Origin: Pseudomonas sp. A-RE-19
GTDB taxonomy: Bacteria; Pseudomonadota; Gammaproteobacteria; Pseudomonadales; Pseudomonadaceae
Assembly (NCBI RefSeq): GCF_019956555.1
Contig: NZ_JAHBDQ010000055.1
Location: 1-64,000 of the forward strand
Direction of reading: 5' to 3'
DNA: 64,000 nt
Part shown: positions 1 through 8,290 of the stretch, in pieces
Numbering within the stretch: position 1 is the stretch's first letter
Layout: each line of letters begins with the position of its first letter
The notes under the pieces: model-generated
Told to the model about the DNA's origin: nothing
The model's input: the letters and a program-made list of their open reading frames with translations, nothing else
Databases searched by the model: none
Program-made: the position numbers and the translations under genes

Positions 1-91
1 GGCCGTCGAAGACTACGACGTTGATAGGTTGGGTGTGTAAGCGCTGTGAGGCGTTGAGCTAACCAATACTAATTGCCCGTGAGGCTTGACC
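1..91 (+). rRNA. 23S ribosomal RNA, 3' end (partial)
   Basis: The window opens inside a 23S rRNA gene. The stretch up to about position 91 matches the highly conserved 3' end of bacterial 23S rRNA, including the segment reading CTAACCAATACTAATTGCCC shortly before the mature end. The 5S gene follows about 145 bases downstream in the usual operon order. The rest of the operon lies outside the window. The exact mature end is inferred from memory of Pseudomonas 23S and could be off by a few bases. Confidence 0.9.
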
Positions 92-237
92 ATATAACAC
101 CCAAGCAATTTGCTGACCTGAAGAGGCACCAGATTGCGGTGTGTGAAGACGAAACGAACCGAAAGTTCGGGTAAAACACACAAACTATCGCATACCCAAT
201 TTGCTGAAGCGTCGAAAGACGGTTCGGTACCCGAATT

Positions 238-355
238 TCTTGACGACCATAGAGCATTGGAACCACCTGATCCCATCCCGAACTCAGCAGTGAAACGATG
301 CATCGCCGATGGTAGTGTGGGGTTTCCCCATGTGAGAGTAGGTCATCGTCAAGAT
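238..355 (+). rRNA. 5S ribosomal RNA
   Basis: This is a full-length 5S rRNA of about 118 bases. It shows the conserved CCCGAACTCAG loop and the GATGGTAGTGTGGGGTTTCC segment typical of gammaproteobacterial 5S. The 5' TTGACGA and 3' TCGTCAA ends pair as helix I. It follows 23S and is followed at once by a strong terminator, so it closes the rRNA operon. The ends are assigned by helix I pairing and may shift by one or two bases. Confidence 0.95.
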
Positions 356-365
356 TAAATTCCGA

Positions 366-403
366 AACCCCTATCTGCGTATGCAGGTAGGGGTTTTGTT
401 TTG
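366..403 (+). terminator. rRNA operon terminator
   Basis: A perfect-looking hairpin (stem AAACCCCTA/TAGGGGTTT, extended by imperfect pairs) is followed by a T-rich run, about ten bases after 5S. It is the expected Rho-independent end of the rRNA operon. Confidence 0.9.
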
Positions 404-577
404 TCCGCAGGAAAGTTCGTACAGCACCATCGGACTGCTCCCGGCTGTCACAGTCTTGCTCAGGCGTCATGGCGATGAATTGAAGCTAGGGTCATGGCTA
501 TATTTTTATTATTGAATATCGCAATGTATAAAAATATATAGCGCATGGCCTGCGCTTTCTTACAAAGGGAATGACTG

Positions 578-1243
578 ATGACAACGGCCTTGAGCGGCAA
601 AGAGGCGGTAGGCGAGTGTTACACGCTGGAAACGATGCGCCATGCCCAGCAGATGGCCTGGAAGGCCATCGAACAGATCGCCCAGGTTATCTCTCCCGGC
701 ATGCGCGAGTCCGAAGCCCAATTGCGAGGCAAGCAGATCTTGTCCGAACTGGGCATGGATCGAATCTGGCATCCATTGCTGATCCGCTTTGGAGCCAACA
801 CACTCAAAACGTTCAAACAGCGCTCCGATGGCGATCCTGTACTGGGTGACCAAGACATTTTCTTCATCGACATAGGCGCAGTCTGGCAAGGGCACGAAGG
901 TGATGCAGGGGCGACTTTCACCACGGGGTCCGACCCGGAAATGATCGACTGTGCCGCAGCTGCCCGGGAGCTTTTCAATCGGGTCGAAGGCTTTTGGTGT
1001 AGTGAGCGGGTTTGCGGCATGGAGCTTTACCGCTATGCGGCCGACCAGGCGCAAGCCATGGGGTGGAAGCTCAACCTGGACATCAAAGGCCACAGAGTCA
1101 GCGATTTTCCTCATGCAATTCACCTTGGTGGCGACCTCGGGGATTTAGACAAATGCCCGACGACAGGCCTGTGGATTCTGGAAATCCAGATCGCCCACCC
1201 GGAGCGCCCTTTCGGAGCGTTCTACGAAGACTTGCTTATCTGA
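578..1243 (+). CDS. M24 family metallopeptidase (Xaa-Pro aminopeptidase-like)
   Basis: This 221-residue protein has the pita-bread fold signature of the M24 family (methionine/Xaa-Pro aminopeptidases). The expected metal ligands are visible: D98 in FIDIG, D109 in HEGDAG, a His in GHRVSDFPH (about residue 179), E202 in ILEIQ and E217 in FYEDLL. It is short and lacks an N-terminal creatinase-like domain, so it is a single-domain member. The start at the ATG after an AAAGGGAATG stretch is preferred. The next gene follows by 14 bases, so the two may be cotranscribed. Substrate unknown; a non-peptidase role is possible in this subfamily. Confidence 0.8.
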   Translation: MTTALSGKEAVGECYTLETMRHAQQMAWKAIEQIAQVISPGMRESEAQLRGKQILSELGMDRIWHPLLIRFGANTLKTFKQRSDGDPVLGDQDIFFIDIGAVWQGHEGDAGATFTTGSDPEMIDCAAAARELFNRVEGFWCSERVCGMELYRYAADQAQAMGWKLNLDIKGHRVSDFPHAIHLGGDLGDLDKCPTTGLWILEIQIAHPERPFGAFYEDLLI

Positions 1244-1256
1244 TCGAGGAAACTTC

Positions 1257-1610
1257 ATGCCAAGCCAACCAGAGCAACCGGTTCTGCTGTTTTCCTACGG
1301 CACCTTGCAGGATCAGGCAGTCCAGCTGTCCACCTTCGGGCGCGAGTTGAAAGGGCGCCTGGACCGCCTGCCAGGTTACAAGCAGAACCTGGTCGAGATA
1401 ACCGATCCGGCAGTGTTGGCCGCTAGTGGGAAAACCCATCATCCCATCGTTCAGGAGAGTGGCGACCTGTGGGACGAGATCGCCGGCACTGTTTTCGAGA
1501 TCACGGCCCAAGAGCTGGTCGCGGCCGATGAATACGAGGTGGCGGACTACAAACGCGTCAGTGTGACCCTCAAGTCCGGCATCAGCGCCTGGGTCTATGT
1601 GCGAGCCTGA
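1257..1610 (+). CDS. Gamma-glutamylcyclotransferase (GGCT/AIG2-like) family protein
   Basis: The 117-residue product starts with the family hallmark YGTLQ at about residues 14-18 and carries an acidic residue in EYEVADYKR (about residues 90-98), near the place of the catalytic Glu in GGCT-like enzymes. Family members act on gamma-glutamyl compounds or gamma-glutamylamines; the substrate cannot be read from the sequence. It lies 14 bases after the M24-family gene on the same strand, suggesting one transcript. Confidence 0.8.
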   Translation: MPSQPEQPVLLFSYGTLQDQAVQLSTFGRELKGRLDRLPGYKQNLVEITDPAVLAASGKTHHPIVQESGDLWDEIAGTVFEITAQELVAADEYEVADYKRVSVTLKSGISAWVYVRA

Positions 1611-1728
1611 TTGCTGGTAAGGGCCGCAGTAACTGTACGAGAGGAAACAGATCTGTCTCTGTTTCGCTGTAGGCTTCGGGCGGGATGACGATCGGAAGAC
1701 TTCCATCCTCCTTGTCATCACCCTGAAA

Positions 1729-1992
1729 TCAAGACAGTGACTGGCTACCCGATTGCGTGACCTCCACCTCGCCATTGGCCACGAGCCAGCGCAACAGTTC
1801 TGCCACTGACACCGTATGGCTACGCTCGATCCAGCGCACCACCGCCTGGCCGTAGTGTTCGGTGTAGCGACTGAGCACCAGTTGGCGACAGTCCGCTGAC
1901 AGGCGCAGGGTGATTTCCCGACAATGCAGATTGGCCGGGTCTTGCTGGATTACCCGTTTCTGCAGAGTCAGGCTATTGCTTTCAGAACCCAT
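1729..1992 (-). CDS. Hypothetical protein downstream of mlaA
   Basis: A small basic protein of 87 residues if it starts at the ATG at 1992, which overlaps the mlaA stop by 11 bases; an upstream ATG at 2049 would give 106 residues but a 68-base overlap. No domain recognised. The centre contains a hydrophilic stretch with several Arg residues (EITLRLSADCRQLVLSRY). The close coupling to mlaA on the same strand supports a real gene that is translated with it. Function unknown. Confidence 0.55.
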   Translation of the reverse strand: MGSESNSLTLQKRVIQQDPANLHCREITLRLSADCRQLVLSRYTEHYGQAVVRWIERSHTVSVAELLRWLVANGEVEVTQSGSQSLS

Positions 1993-2773
1993 CGGCCGCT
2001 GCTCCTGTGCACTGTGGGGTGGTGTGCTCTGGCGAGCCTTGTTTGCCATCGGCTACGTAAGCGGCACGACGCTCGGCAACCACGTTACGCAGAGCGCTGT
2101 AGTAGTCCGGCAGTTTTTGCAGGCTGTCGGTCAACGGTAAGGCTTCTGCCCGACCATCGACGATGCCACCGACAGTGCTGATAGTGGACAGCGTGTCCAC
2201 GGTATCGCTGCTGTTGCCGAACGGATCGACCACAAAGCCGAGCACGCGGCCGGCAGCGTCGCGGCTGTTGGAGGTGCCGAACAACGGCAGTTCGACGATC
2301 GGACCATTGCCGATGCCCCACACGCCGAAGGTCTGGCCGAAGTCCGCATCGTGACGCGGGATACCGGCCATGCCGGAAACGTCGATCAAGCCCACCACCC
2401 CGACCGTGGTGTTGAGCACGAAACGCCCCATGGTATTAGCCGAGCGCATCGGGTTGCCTTGCAGCAGGTCATTGATAAAGACCTTGGGCTCACCGAAGTT
2501 CGCCACAAAGTTATGCACACCGGTCTGGAAAAAATCCGGCATGTAACGATAGCCGCGAGCGACCGGCGCCAGAGCGTAGTCGTCGAGCACCCGGTTAAAC
2601 GCGAAGACTCCGCGATTGAGTGGTTCCGCCGGGTCGTATACCGCATAGGCGACGTCGGCGCAGCTCACGTTGGTGGTGGACGGCGGCTGGCTGCTGCAAC
2701 CCGCCAACCCTGCGGTCAGCACAGCAATCGAAGTATTACGGGCCAGCCAGGGAGCACACTTGAAAGGCAACAT
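1982..2773 (-). CDS. mlaA: MlaA/VacJ family outer-membrane lipoprotein
   Basis: The 263-residue product has a signal peptide with a lipobox (LAGC, about residues 23-26) and the MlaA signature DPAEPLNRGVFAFN followed by the conserved INDLLQGN and FGQTFGVWGIG segments. MlaA is the outer-membrane component of the Mla pathway, which moves mislocalised phospholipids from the outer leaflet back toward the inner membrane. The mlaBCDEF genes are not in this window, as is common in Pseudomonas. It is transcribed away from the two-component system. Confidence 0.93.
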   Translation of the reverse strand: MLPFKCAPWLARNTSIAVLTAGLAGCSSQPPSTTNVSCADVAYAVYDPAEPLNRGVFAFNRVLDDYALAPVARGYRYMPDFFQTGVHNFVANFGEPKVFINDLLQGNPMRSANTMGRFVLNTTVGVVGLIDVSGMAGIPRHDADFGQTFGVWGIGNGPIVELPLFGTSNSRDAAGRVLGFVVDPFGNSSDTVDTLSTISTVGGIVDGRAEALPLTDSLQKLPDYYSALRNVVAERRAAYVADGKQGSPEHTTPQCTGAAADGF

Positions 2774-2938
2774 GGATGAGTCTCGGGAGGAATTCGCCGA
2801 GATACTGAGCCCCGTGCCTTGCGCGAAGATGTCTGGTTTATTGCGGCGATGACGTTTTGTTGCACGATTGAAATAAATGACGCGCTGCCGTGAATGGTTT
2901 TAGATGGCGGCTCCATTCGCCCCCTTAAGTGACTTTCG

Positions 2939-3649
2939 GTGAACAGCCTTTTAATTGTGGACGACGACCTTGAAGTCCTCGATCTACTGAAAAAATTCTT
3001 CGTGCAGCACGGCTACAGTGTCGAGGTCGCCACAGACGGCGCGTCGCTGTGGGCGGCCATAGAGCGCCAGGCACCGGACCTGATCATTCTGGACGTGATG
3101 TTGCCCGGCGACAGCGGGCTGATCCTGTGTCAGCAACTGCGGATTCGATATGCAATGCCGGTGATCATGCTCACGGCCATGGGCGAACTCAGTGACCGGG
3201 TGGTCGGCCTGGAGCTGGGCGCCGATGATTATCTGACCAAACCCTTCGACGCCCGTGAACTGCTGGCCCGAGTGCGCGCCGTGCTGCGGCGCGTGGACGA
3301 GCGCCGTCCGGTGCCGCAGGAACGGCCACGGCCGCTGATTGATTTCGCCGACTGGCACCTGGACGTCACTCGCCGTGAGCTGCGCTCGCCGGACAACGTG
3401 ATGATCCCGCTCTCGGCCGGTGAGTTTGACCTGCTGCTGGTCTTCGTCGAACACCCGCAGCGTATTCTCACCCGGGAGCAGTTGCTGGACCTGGCACGCG
3501 GGCATTGCCATGAGGCGTTCGATCGCAGCATCGACGTTCAAGTCAGCCGCTTGCGACGCAAACTCGAATCCGATACCAAGCGCCCGGCAATGATTCGCAC
3601 CGTGCGCAATGGCGGTTACCTGTTTACCCCCAGCGTGACGCGGCGATGA
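2939..3649 (+). CDS. OmpR-family response regulator
   Basis: A 236-residue regulator with an N-terminal receiver domain (acidic pair DDD near residue 8, phospho-acceptor Asp in LIILDVMLPG, switch Thr in MLTAMG, Lys in YLTKPF) and a C-terminal winged-helix DNA-binding domain (about residues 135-232, with the SRLRRKLE recognition helix region). The start codon is GTG. Its stop overlaps the ATG of the next gene, a histidine kinase, so the two form a classical two-component operon. Target genes cannot be named; the similarity is to OmpR/TctD-like regulators. Confidence 0.93.
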   Translation: MNSLLIVDDDLEVLDLLKKFFVQHGYSVEVATDGASLWAAIERQAPDLIILDVMLPGDSGLILCQQLRIRYAMPVIMLTAMGELSDRVVGLELGADDYLTKPFDARELLARVRAVLRRVDERRPVPQERPRPLIDFADWHLDVTRRELRSPDNVMIPLSAGEFDLLLVFVEHPQRILTREQLLDLARGHCHEAFDRSIDVQVSRLRRKLESDTKRPAMIRTVRNGGYLFTPSVTRR

Positions 3650-4998
3650 GCTGGCTCAAACGGATTCGCGCCCGAGACTGGCCGCAAGATACGGTGGCGC
3701 GCTGGATCGCATTGACGATCATTCTGGCCATGCTCATTTCACTGGCGCTAAACGGGCTGTTTATCCAACTGGCCGGGGTTTGGGCGCGTCCGCCGCTGAC
3801 CGAAATCGGCTTGCTGGAAAAAGCCGCCGCCATCACCCGCGTCATCGAGGCCGCTCCGGCGCCCCTGCGCCCCTCATTGGCGCAAGCCGCCAACGAGAGC
3901 GGCTTCACGATCACTTGGCACCCTGATAGGCACGATCTCAATCTGCCGACCGTGGAAGATCCGAAGTCCGGCATCGGTTCGAGCATCCTGCAGCCGATGC
4001 TCAGAGCCCCTGACCGGCGCATCGAAGCCTATGAACCGGCCGACTGGAAGGAGCACACGGCGGATGCACATTACGCGCTGCTGATCGAGCTGTCGGACGC
4101 ATCGTGGCTGATGTTCTCCGCGCCGTCGCGCAGTTGGGGTCTCGACGAAGCGCCACGCTACCTGATCGTGATCCTGCTGGTGCTGATCTCCACCGCCCTG
4201 GTCGCGCTGATCGCCACCCGGCGCCTCGCCACACCTTTGCATCACTTCACCGAAGGCGCCCGCCGCTTCGGCGTGGACTTCCGCGCACCGCCGATCGAAC
4301 CGCTCGGTCCCCACGAAATCCGTCAGGCGATTCTCGCGTTCAATGCCATGCAGGCCCAGTTGCAGCACTTCATCCGCGACCGCACGCAAATGCTTGCCGC
4401 CATCTCCCACGACCTGCGCGCCCCTCTGACGCGGATGCGCCTGCGTGGTGAGTTCATCGAAGATACCGAGCAACAGCAGCGGCTGTTTCGTGACGTGGAT
4501 GAAATGCAGGCGATGATCAACTCGGCGCTGGAGTTCTTCCGAGATGATGCCCGGCTTGAACCGGCGACCCAGTTTGATCTGGCGGAGCTGCTGCAAACGT
4601 TGCTCGATGATTATCGTGATCAGCGCATCGAGATTGCCTTCAGCGGGCCGCTGCGGTTGGTGTATTTCGGGCGACCGTTAGGGCTTAAACGGGTGATCAC
4701 CAACTTGCTTGATAACGCCATCAAGTACGGTAGCGAGCCGGAGATTGAACTGATTCCCAGTGCTGGAGAGGTGCGGATCAAAATACTGGACCGTGGGCCG
4801 GGTATTCCAGATGCCAGCCTTGAACAAGTATTCGCGCCGTTCTTTCGCATGGAAGGCTCGCGCAATAAAAGTACCGGGGGTGTTGGCTTGGGGTTATCGG
4901 CGGCGCGGGCGATTGTGCTGGAACACGGAGGCGAGCTGACCCTGCGTAATCGGTCGATGGGCGGGTTGGAAGCGTTGGTGGTGTTGCCGGTGCATTAG
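3646..4998 (+). CDS. Sensor histidine kinase (EnvZ-like)
   Basis: The 450-residue product has a transmembrane segment near residues 22-42, a periplasmic region of about 125 residues, a second membrane segment near residues 172-192, a HAMP linker, a HisKA dimerisation domain with the phospho-His in AISHDLRAPLTRMR, and a HATPase domain (N box NLLDNAIKYG, G1 box DRGPGIP, G2 box GVGLGLSAARAI). It overlaps the response regulator by four bases and is its partner. The signal is unknown. It resembles EnvZ in layout but not enough to name it. Confidence 0.93.
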   Translation: MSWLKRIRARDWPQDTVARWIALTIILAMLISLALNGLFIQLAGVWARPPLTEIGLLEKAAAITRVIEAAPAPLRPSLAQAANESGFTITWHPDRHDLNLPTVEDPKSGIGSSILQPMLRAPDRRIEAYEPADWKEHTADAHYALLIELSDASWLMFSAPSRSWGLDEAPRYLIVILLVLISTALVALIATRRLATPLHHFTEGARRFGVDFRAPPIEPLGPHEIRQAILAFNAMQAQLQHFIRDRTQMLAAISHDLRAPLTRMRLRGEFIEDTEQQQRLFRDVDEMQAMINSALEFFRDDARLEPATQFDLAELLQTLLDDYRDQRIEIAFSGPLRLVYFGRPLGLKRVITNLLDNAIKYGSEPEIELIPSAGEVRIKILDRGPGIPDASLEQVFAPFFRMEGSRNKSTGGVGLGLSAARAIVLEHGGELTLRNRSMGGLEALVVLPVH

Positions 4999-5030
4999 TC
5001 CTGAAAAACTCGCAATACATGCTCACATGC

Positions 5031-5130
5031 GGCGAGGGAGCTTGCTCCCGCTGGATCGCGAAGCGGCCCCCCCTTATCTTCAAAAAGAATGGGGCTACTG
5101 CGCAGTCCAACGGGAGCAAGCTCCCTCGCC
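5031..5130. repeat. REP palindrome pair
   Basis: Two 20-base arms, GGCGAGGGAGCTTGCTCCCG and its exact reverse complement, lie 60 bases apart in the gap between the histidine kinase and fdsD. This is the inverted doublet arrangement typical of Pseudomonas REP sequences. Confidence 0.85.
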
Positions 5131-5183
5131 ACAGTTTTCAGTCAACAAGCCAAGGGGCAATCCTCCCCAAGGATCGTGTAAAC

Positions 5184-5405
5184 CTAAGCCTCCCAGCCCG
5201 CCCCACTGACCGCTGCCTGCGCCAGTGGGTGCAAGTCTGCCCCCTGATGTTCGGTCTGCCAGGCCAGCAACTCCTTGCGCATGCCGGGCGTCCAGTACAT
5301 CTGCAGGTGATTACGCACGCCGAGCACGGCCTGTTGCTGGTCCGGTTCGCTGGCGAAGTACTGGGCGATCTGGTTGACCATTTTGATCAGGTTGTCAGTG
5401 CTCAT
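5184..5405 (-). CDS. fdsD: Formate dehydrogenase delta subunit (FdsD)
   Basis: A 73-residue protein beginning MSTDNLIKMVNQIAQYF, which matches the small delta subunit of soluble NAD-dependent formate dehydrogenases (FdsD family). It contains the conserved NQI..YF and H...YWTP.M segments. Its ATG overlaps the fdsA stop, so it is the last gene of fdsGBAD. It has no cofactor motif and is thought in the family to help assembly of the complex. Confidence 0.85.
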   Translation of the reverse strand: MSTDNLIKMVNQIAQYFASEPDQQQAVLGVRNHLQMYWTPGMRKELLAWQTEHQGADLHPLAQAAVSGAGWEA

Positions 5406-8290
5406 CGGCGTACCTCGGCTTTTGTTCCGGCGGTGCGTGCCTGGCGGCGCTCATCGAGCAGTCGTTGTTGTTCGTCGCTGAATTCCTGGTAGCGTTTTTG
5501 CCACTCGGAAGGGTGGTAGACGCGGCTGACTTCCACGGCGGTGACCTTGTACTCCGGACAGTTGGTGGCCCAGTCGGAGTTGTCGGTGGTGATGACGTTG
5601 GCCCCCGATTCAGGGAAGTGGAAGGTGGTGTACACCACGCCCGGTGCTACCCGTTCGGTGATCCGCGCGCGCAATACGGTCTGTCCGGCGCGGCTGCCGA
5701 TGCCGACCCAATCACCCTCGTTGATACCACGGCTTTCGGCGTCGGTCGGGTGGATTTCCAGGCGGTCTTCGTGGTGCCAGGCGACGTTGTCGGTACGCCG
5801 GGTCTGGGCGCCGACGTTGTACTGGCTGAGGATGCGCCCGGTGGTCAGCAGAAGAGGATAACGACTGTTGACCTTTTCCTCCGTGGGCACGTAGCCGGTG
5901 AGCATGAAGCGCCCCTTGCCGCGCACGAACTCCTCGATGTGCATGGTCGGCGTGCCGTCCGGTGCCGCGGCGTTGCACGGCCATTGCAGGCTGCCATGGC
6001 GATCCAGTTCGGCGTAGCTGACGTTGGTGAAGGTCGGCGTCAGGCTGGCGATTTCGTCCATGATTTCTGACGGATGTTTGTAGTTCATCGGGTAGCCCAA
6101 CGCATTGGCCAGGGCCACGGTGCCTTCCCAGTCGGCCTTGCCGCCCAGAGGCTCCATGACCTTGCGCACTCGGGAGATGCGCCGCTCGGCGTTGGTAAAG
6201 GTGCCGTCTTTTTCCAGGAACGAGCTGCCCGGCAGGAACACGTGGGCGAACTTGGCGGTTTCGTTGAGGAAAATGTCCTGCACCACGATGCATTCCATGG
6301 CCGACAGGGCCGCGGTGACGTGTTGGGTATTGGGGTCGCTCTGGGCGATGTCTTCGCCCTGGCAATACAGGCCCTTAAAGCTGCCGCTCAGGGCTGCTTC
6401 GAACATGTTGGGGATGCGCAGGCCCGGGTCGGGTTGCAGGGTGACGTTCCACGCCCGTTCGAACTGCGCCCGTACCGCCTCGTTGGAGATGTGACGGTAG
6501 CCGGGCAGCTCGTGGGGGAAGGAACCCATGTCGCAGGAGCCCTGAACGTTGTTCTGCCCACGCAGCGGGTTCACGCCCACGCCTTCGCGGCCGATGTTGC
6601 CAGTGGCCATGGCCAGGTTGGCGATGCCCATGACAGCGGTGCTGCCCTGGCTGTGCTCGGTGACGCCCAGGCCGTAGTAGATCGCCGCGTTGCCGCCGGT
6701 GGCATACAGACGGGCGGCGGCGCGGATGTCGGCAGGGTTGACGCCGCAGACGTCGGCAAGGACTTCCGGCGAGTTTTCCGCGCGGCTGACGAACTCGCGC
6801 CAGTGGGCGAAATCAATGTCCTCGCAACGAGCGTCGATAAAGGCCTGGTTGAGCAGGCCTTCGGTGACGATGACGTGGGCCAGCGCGTTGAGCATGGCGA
6901 CGTTGGTGCCCGGGCGCAGGGCCAGGTGCACTTCGGCGCGGGCATGCACCGAGTCCACCAGATCAATGCGTCGTGGGTCGATGACGATCAGTCGCGCGCC
7001 TTCACGCAGGCGGCGTTTGAGCTGGGAGGCGAACACCGGGTGGGCGTCGCTGGGGTTGGCGCCCATCACCAGGATCACGTCGGCCTGCATCACCGAGTCG
7101 AAACTCTGGGTGCCGGCGGACTCGCCCAAGGTTTGTTTCAGGCCATAGCCGGTCGGCGAGTGGCAGACCCGCGCACAGGTGTCGACGTTGTTGTTGCCGA
7201 AGGCGGCACGGATCAGTTTTTGCACCAGGTAGGTTTCTTCGTTGGTGCAGCGGCTGGAGGTGATGCCACCAATGGAGTCGCGGCCATATTTTTGCTGCAG
7301 CCGGCGGAATTCGCTGGCGGCATAGGTCACCGCCTCATCCCAGCTGACTTCCTGCCAAGGGTCATTGATGTGCTTGCGGATCATCGGTTTGGTGATGCGA
7401 TCCGGGTGGGTGGCGTAGCCCCAGGCAAAGCGCCCTTTGACGCAAGAGTGGCCGTGGTTGGCTTGGCCGTTCTTGTCTGGAACCATGCGTACGACCTGAT
7501 CGCCTTTCATCTCGGCGCGGAACGAGCAGCCCACGCCGCAATAGGCACAGGTAGTGATCACGCTGTGTTCGGGCTGACCCAGTTCGACCACGCTTTTTTC
7601 CATCAGGGTCGCGGTGGGGCAGGCTTGCACACAGGCGCCGCAGGATACGCATTCGGAGTCGAGGAAGTTCTCGCCACCGGCGGCCGCGACCCGGGATTCA
7701 AAACCGCGTCCGGTAATGGTCAGGGCAAAGGTGCCCTGGGTTTCTTCGCAGGCGCGCACGCAGCGGTTGCAGACAATGCACTTGCTCGGGTCATAGTCGA
7801 AGTAGGGGTTGGAAGTGTCCTTCACGTCGGCCAGATGGTTGTCGCCTTCATAGCCGTAACGCACCTCCCGCAGGCCGACCTGGCCAGCGACGGTTTGCAG
7901 CTCGCAGTTGCCGTTGGCCGAGCAGGTCAGGCAGTCCAGCGGGTGATCGGAGATGTACAGCTCCATGACATTACGGCGCAGGGTGGCGAGCTTCGGTGTT
8001 TGGGTGTGCACGCTCATGCCTTCGCTGACCGGCGTGGTGCAGGACGCCGGGTAGCCGCGCATGCCATCAATCTCCACCAGGCACATGCGGCAGGAGCCGA
8101 AGGCTTCCAGGCTGTCGGTGGCACACAATTTGGGAATGGTGGTGCCCAGCAGCGCGGCGGCGCGCATCACCGAGGTACCTTCGGGCACGCTGATGCTGCG
8201 GCCGTCGATGTTCACGGTGACCTGCACCTGACTTTCGCGGGCTGGCGTGCCTAAATCGATATCGGTTTTCGGGTCGAAGAGAGTAATCAT
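5402..8290 (-). CDS. fdsA: NAD-dependent formate dehydrogenase alpha subunit (molybdenum/tungsten, Cys type)
   Basis: The 962-residue catalytic subunit oxidises formate to CO2. Visible in order: a [2Fe-2S] domain with Cys56, 67, 70 and 84; a His/Cys [4Fe-4S] segment (CLTCSANGNCEL); two ferredoxin-like [4Fe-4S] motifs (CIVCNRCVRAC and CVSCGACVQACP); the Mo/W-bis-MGD fold opening with CAYCGVGC; and the active-site Cys in CARVCHSPTGYG, so this is a cysteine and not a selenocysteine enzyme. The ATG at 8290 overlaps the fdsB stop as ATGA and is chosen over an upstream start inside fdsB. Usual family length. The fdhD/fdsC sulfurtransferase gene often found between fdsA and fdsD is absent here. Confidence 0.95.
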   Translation of the reverse strand: MITLFDPKTDIDLGTPARESQVQVTVNIDGRSISVPEGTSVMRAAALLGTTIPKLCATDSLEAFGSCRMCLVEIDGMRGYPASCTTPVSEGMSVHTQTPKLATLRRNVMELYISDHPLDCLTCSANGNCELQTVAGQVGLREVRYGYEGDNHLADVKDTSNPYFDYDPSKCIVCNRCVRACEETQGTFALTITGRGFESRVAAAGGENFLDSECVSCGACVQACPTATLMEKSVVELGQPEHSVITTCAYCGVGCSFRAEMKGDQVVRMVPDKNGQANHGHSCVKGRFAWGYATHPDRITKPMIRKHINDPWQEVSWDEAVTYAASEFRRLQQKYGRDSIGGITSSRCTNEETYLVQKLIRAAFGNNNVDTCARVCHSPTGYGLKQTLGESAGTQSFDSVMQADVILVMGANPSDAHPVFASQLKRRLREGARLIVIDPRRIDLVDSVHARAEVHLALRPGTNVAMLNALAHVIVTEGLLNQAFIDARCEDIDFAHWREFVSRAENSPEVLADVCGVNPADIRAAARLYATGGNAAIYYGLGVTEHSQGSTAVMGIANLAMATGNIGREGVGVNPLRGQNNVQGSCDMGSFPHELPGYRHISNEAVRAQFERAWNVTLQPDPGLRIPNMFEAALSGSFKGLYCQGEDIAQSDPNTQHVTAALSAMECIVVQDIFLNETAKFAHVFLPGSSFLEKDGTFTNAERRISRVRKVMEPLGGKADWEGTVALANALGYPMNYKHPSEIMDEIASLTPTFTNVSYAELDRHGSLQWPCNAAAPDGTPTMHIEEFVRGKGRFMLTGYVPTEEKVNSRYPLLLTTGRILSQYNVGAQTRRTDNVAWHHEDRLEIHPTDAESRGINEGDWVGIGSRAGQTVLRARITERVAPGVVYTTFHFPESGANVITTDNSDWATNCPEYKVTAVEVSRVYHPSEWQKRYQEFSDEQQRLLDERRQARTAGTKAEVRR

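Noticed and set aside
6074..8254. Long open frame on the plus strand opposite fdsA
   Set aside because: It is antisense to a well-conserved gene in GC-rich DNA, where such open frames are common, and it has no family resemblance.
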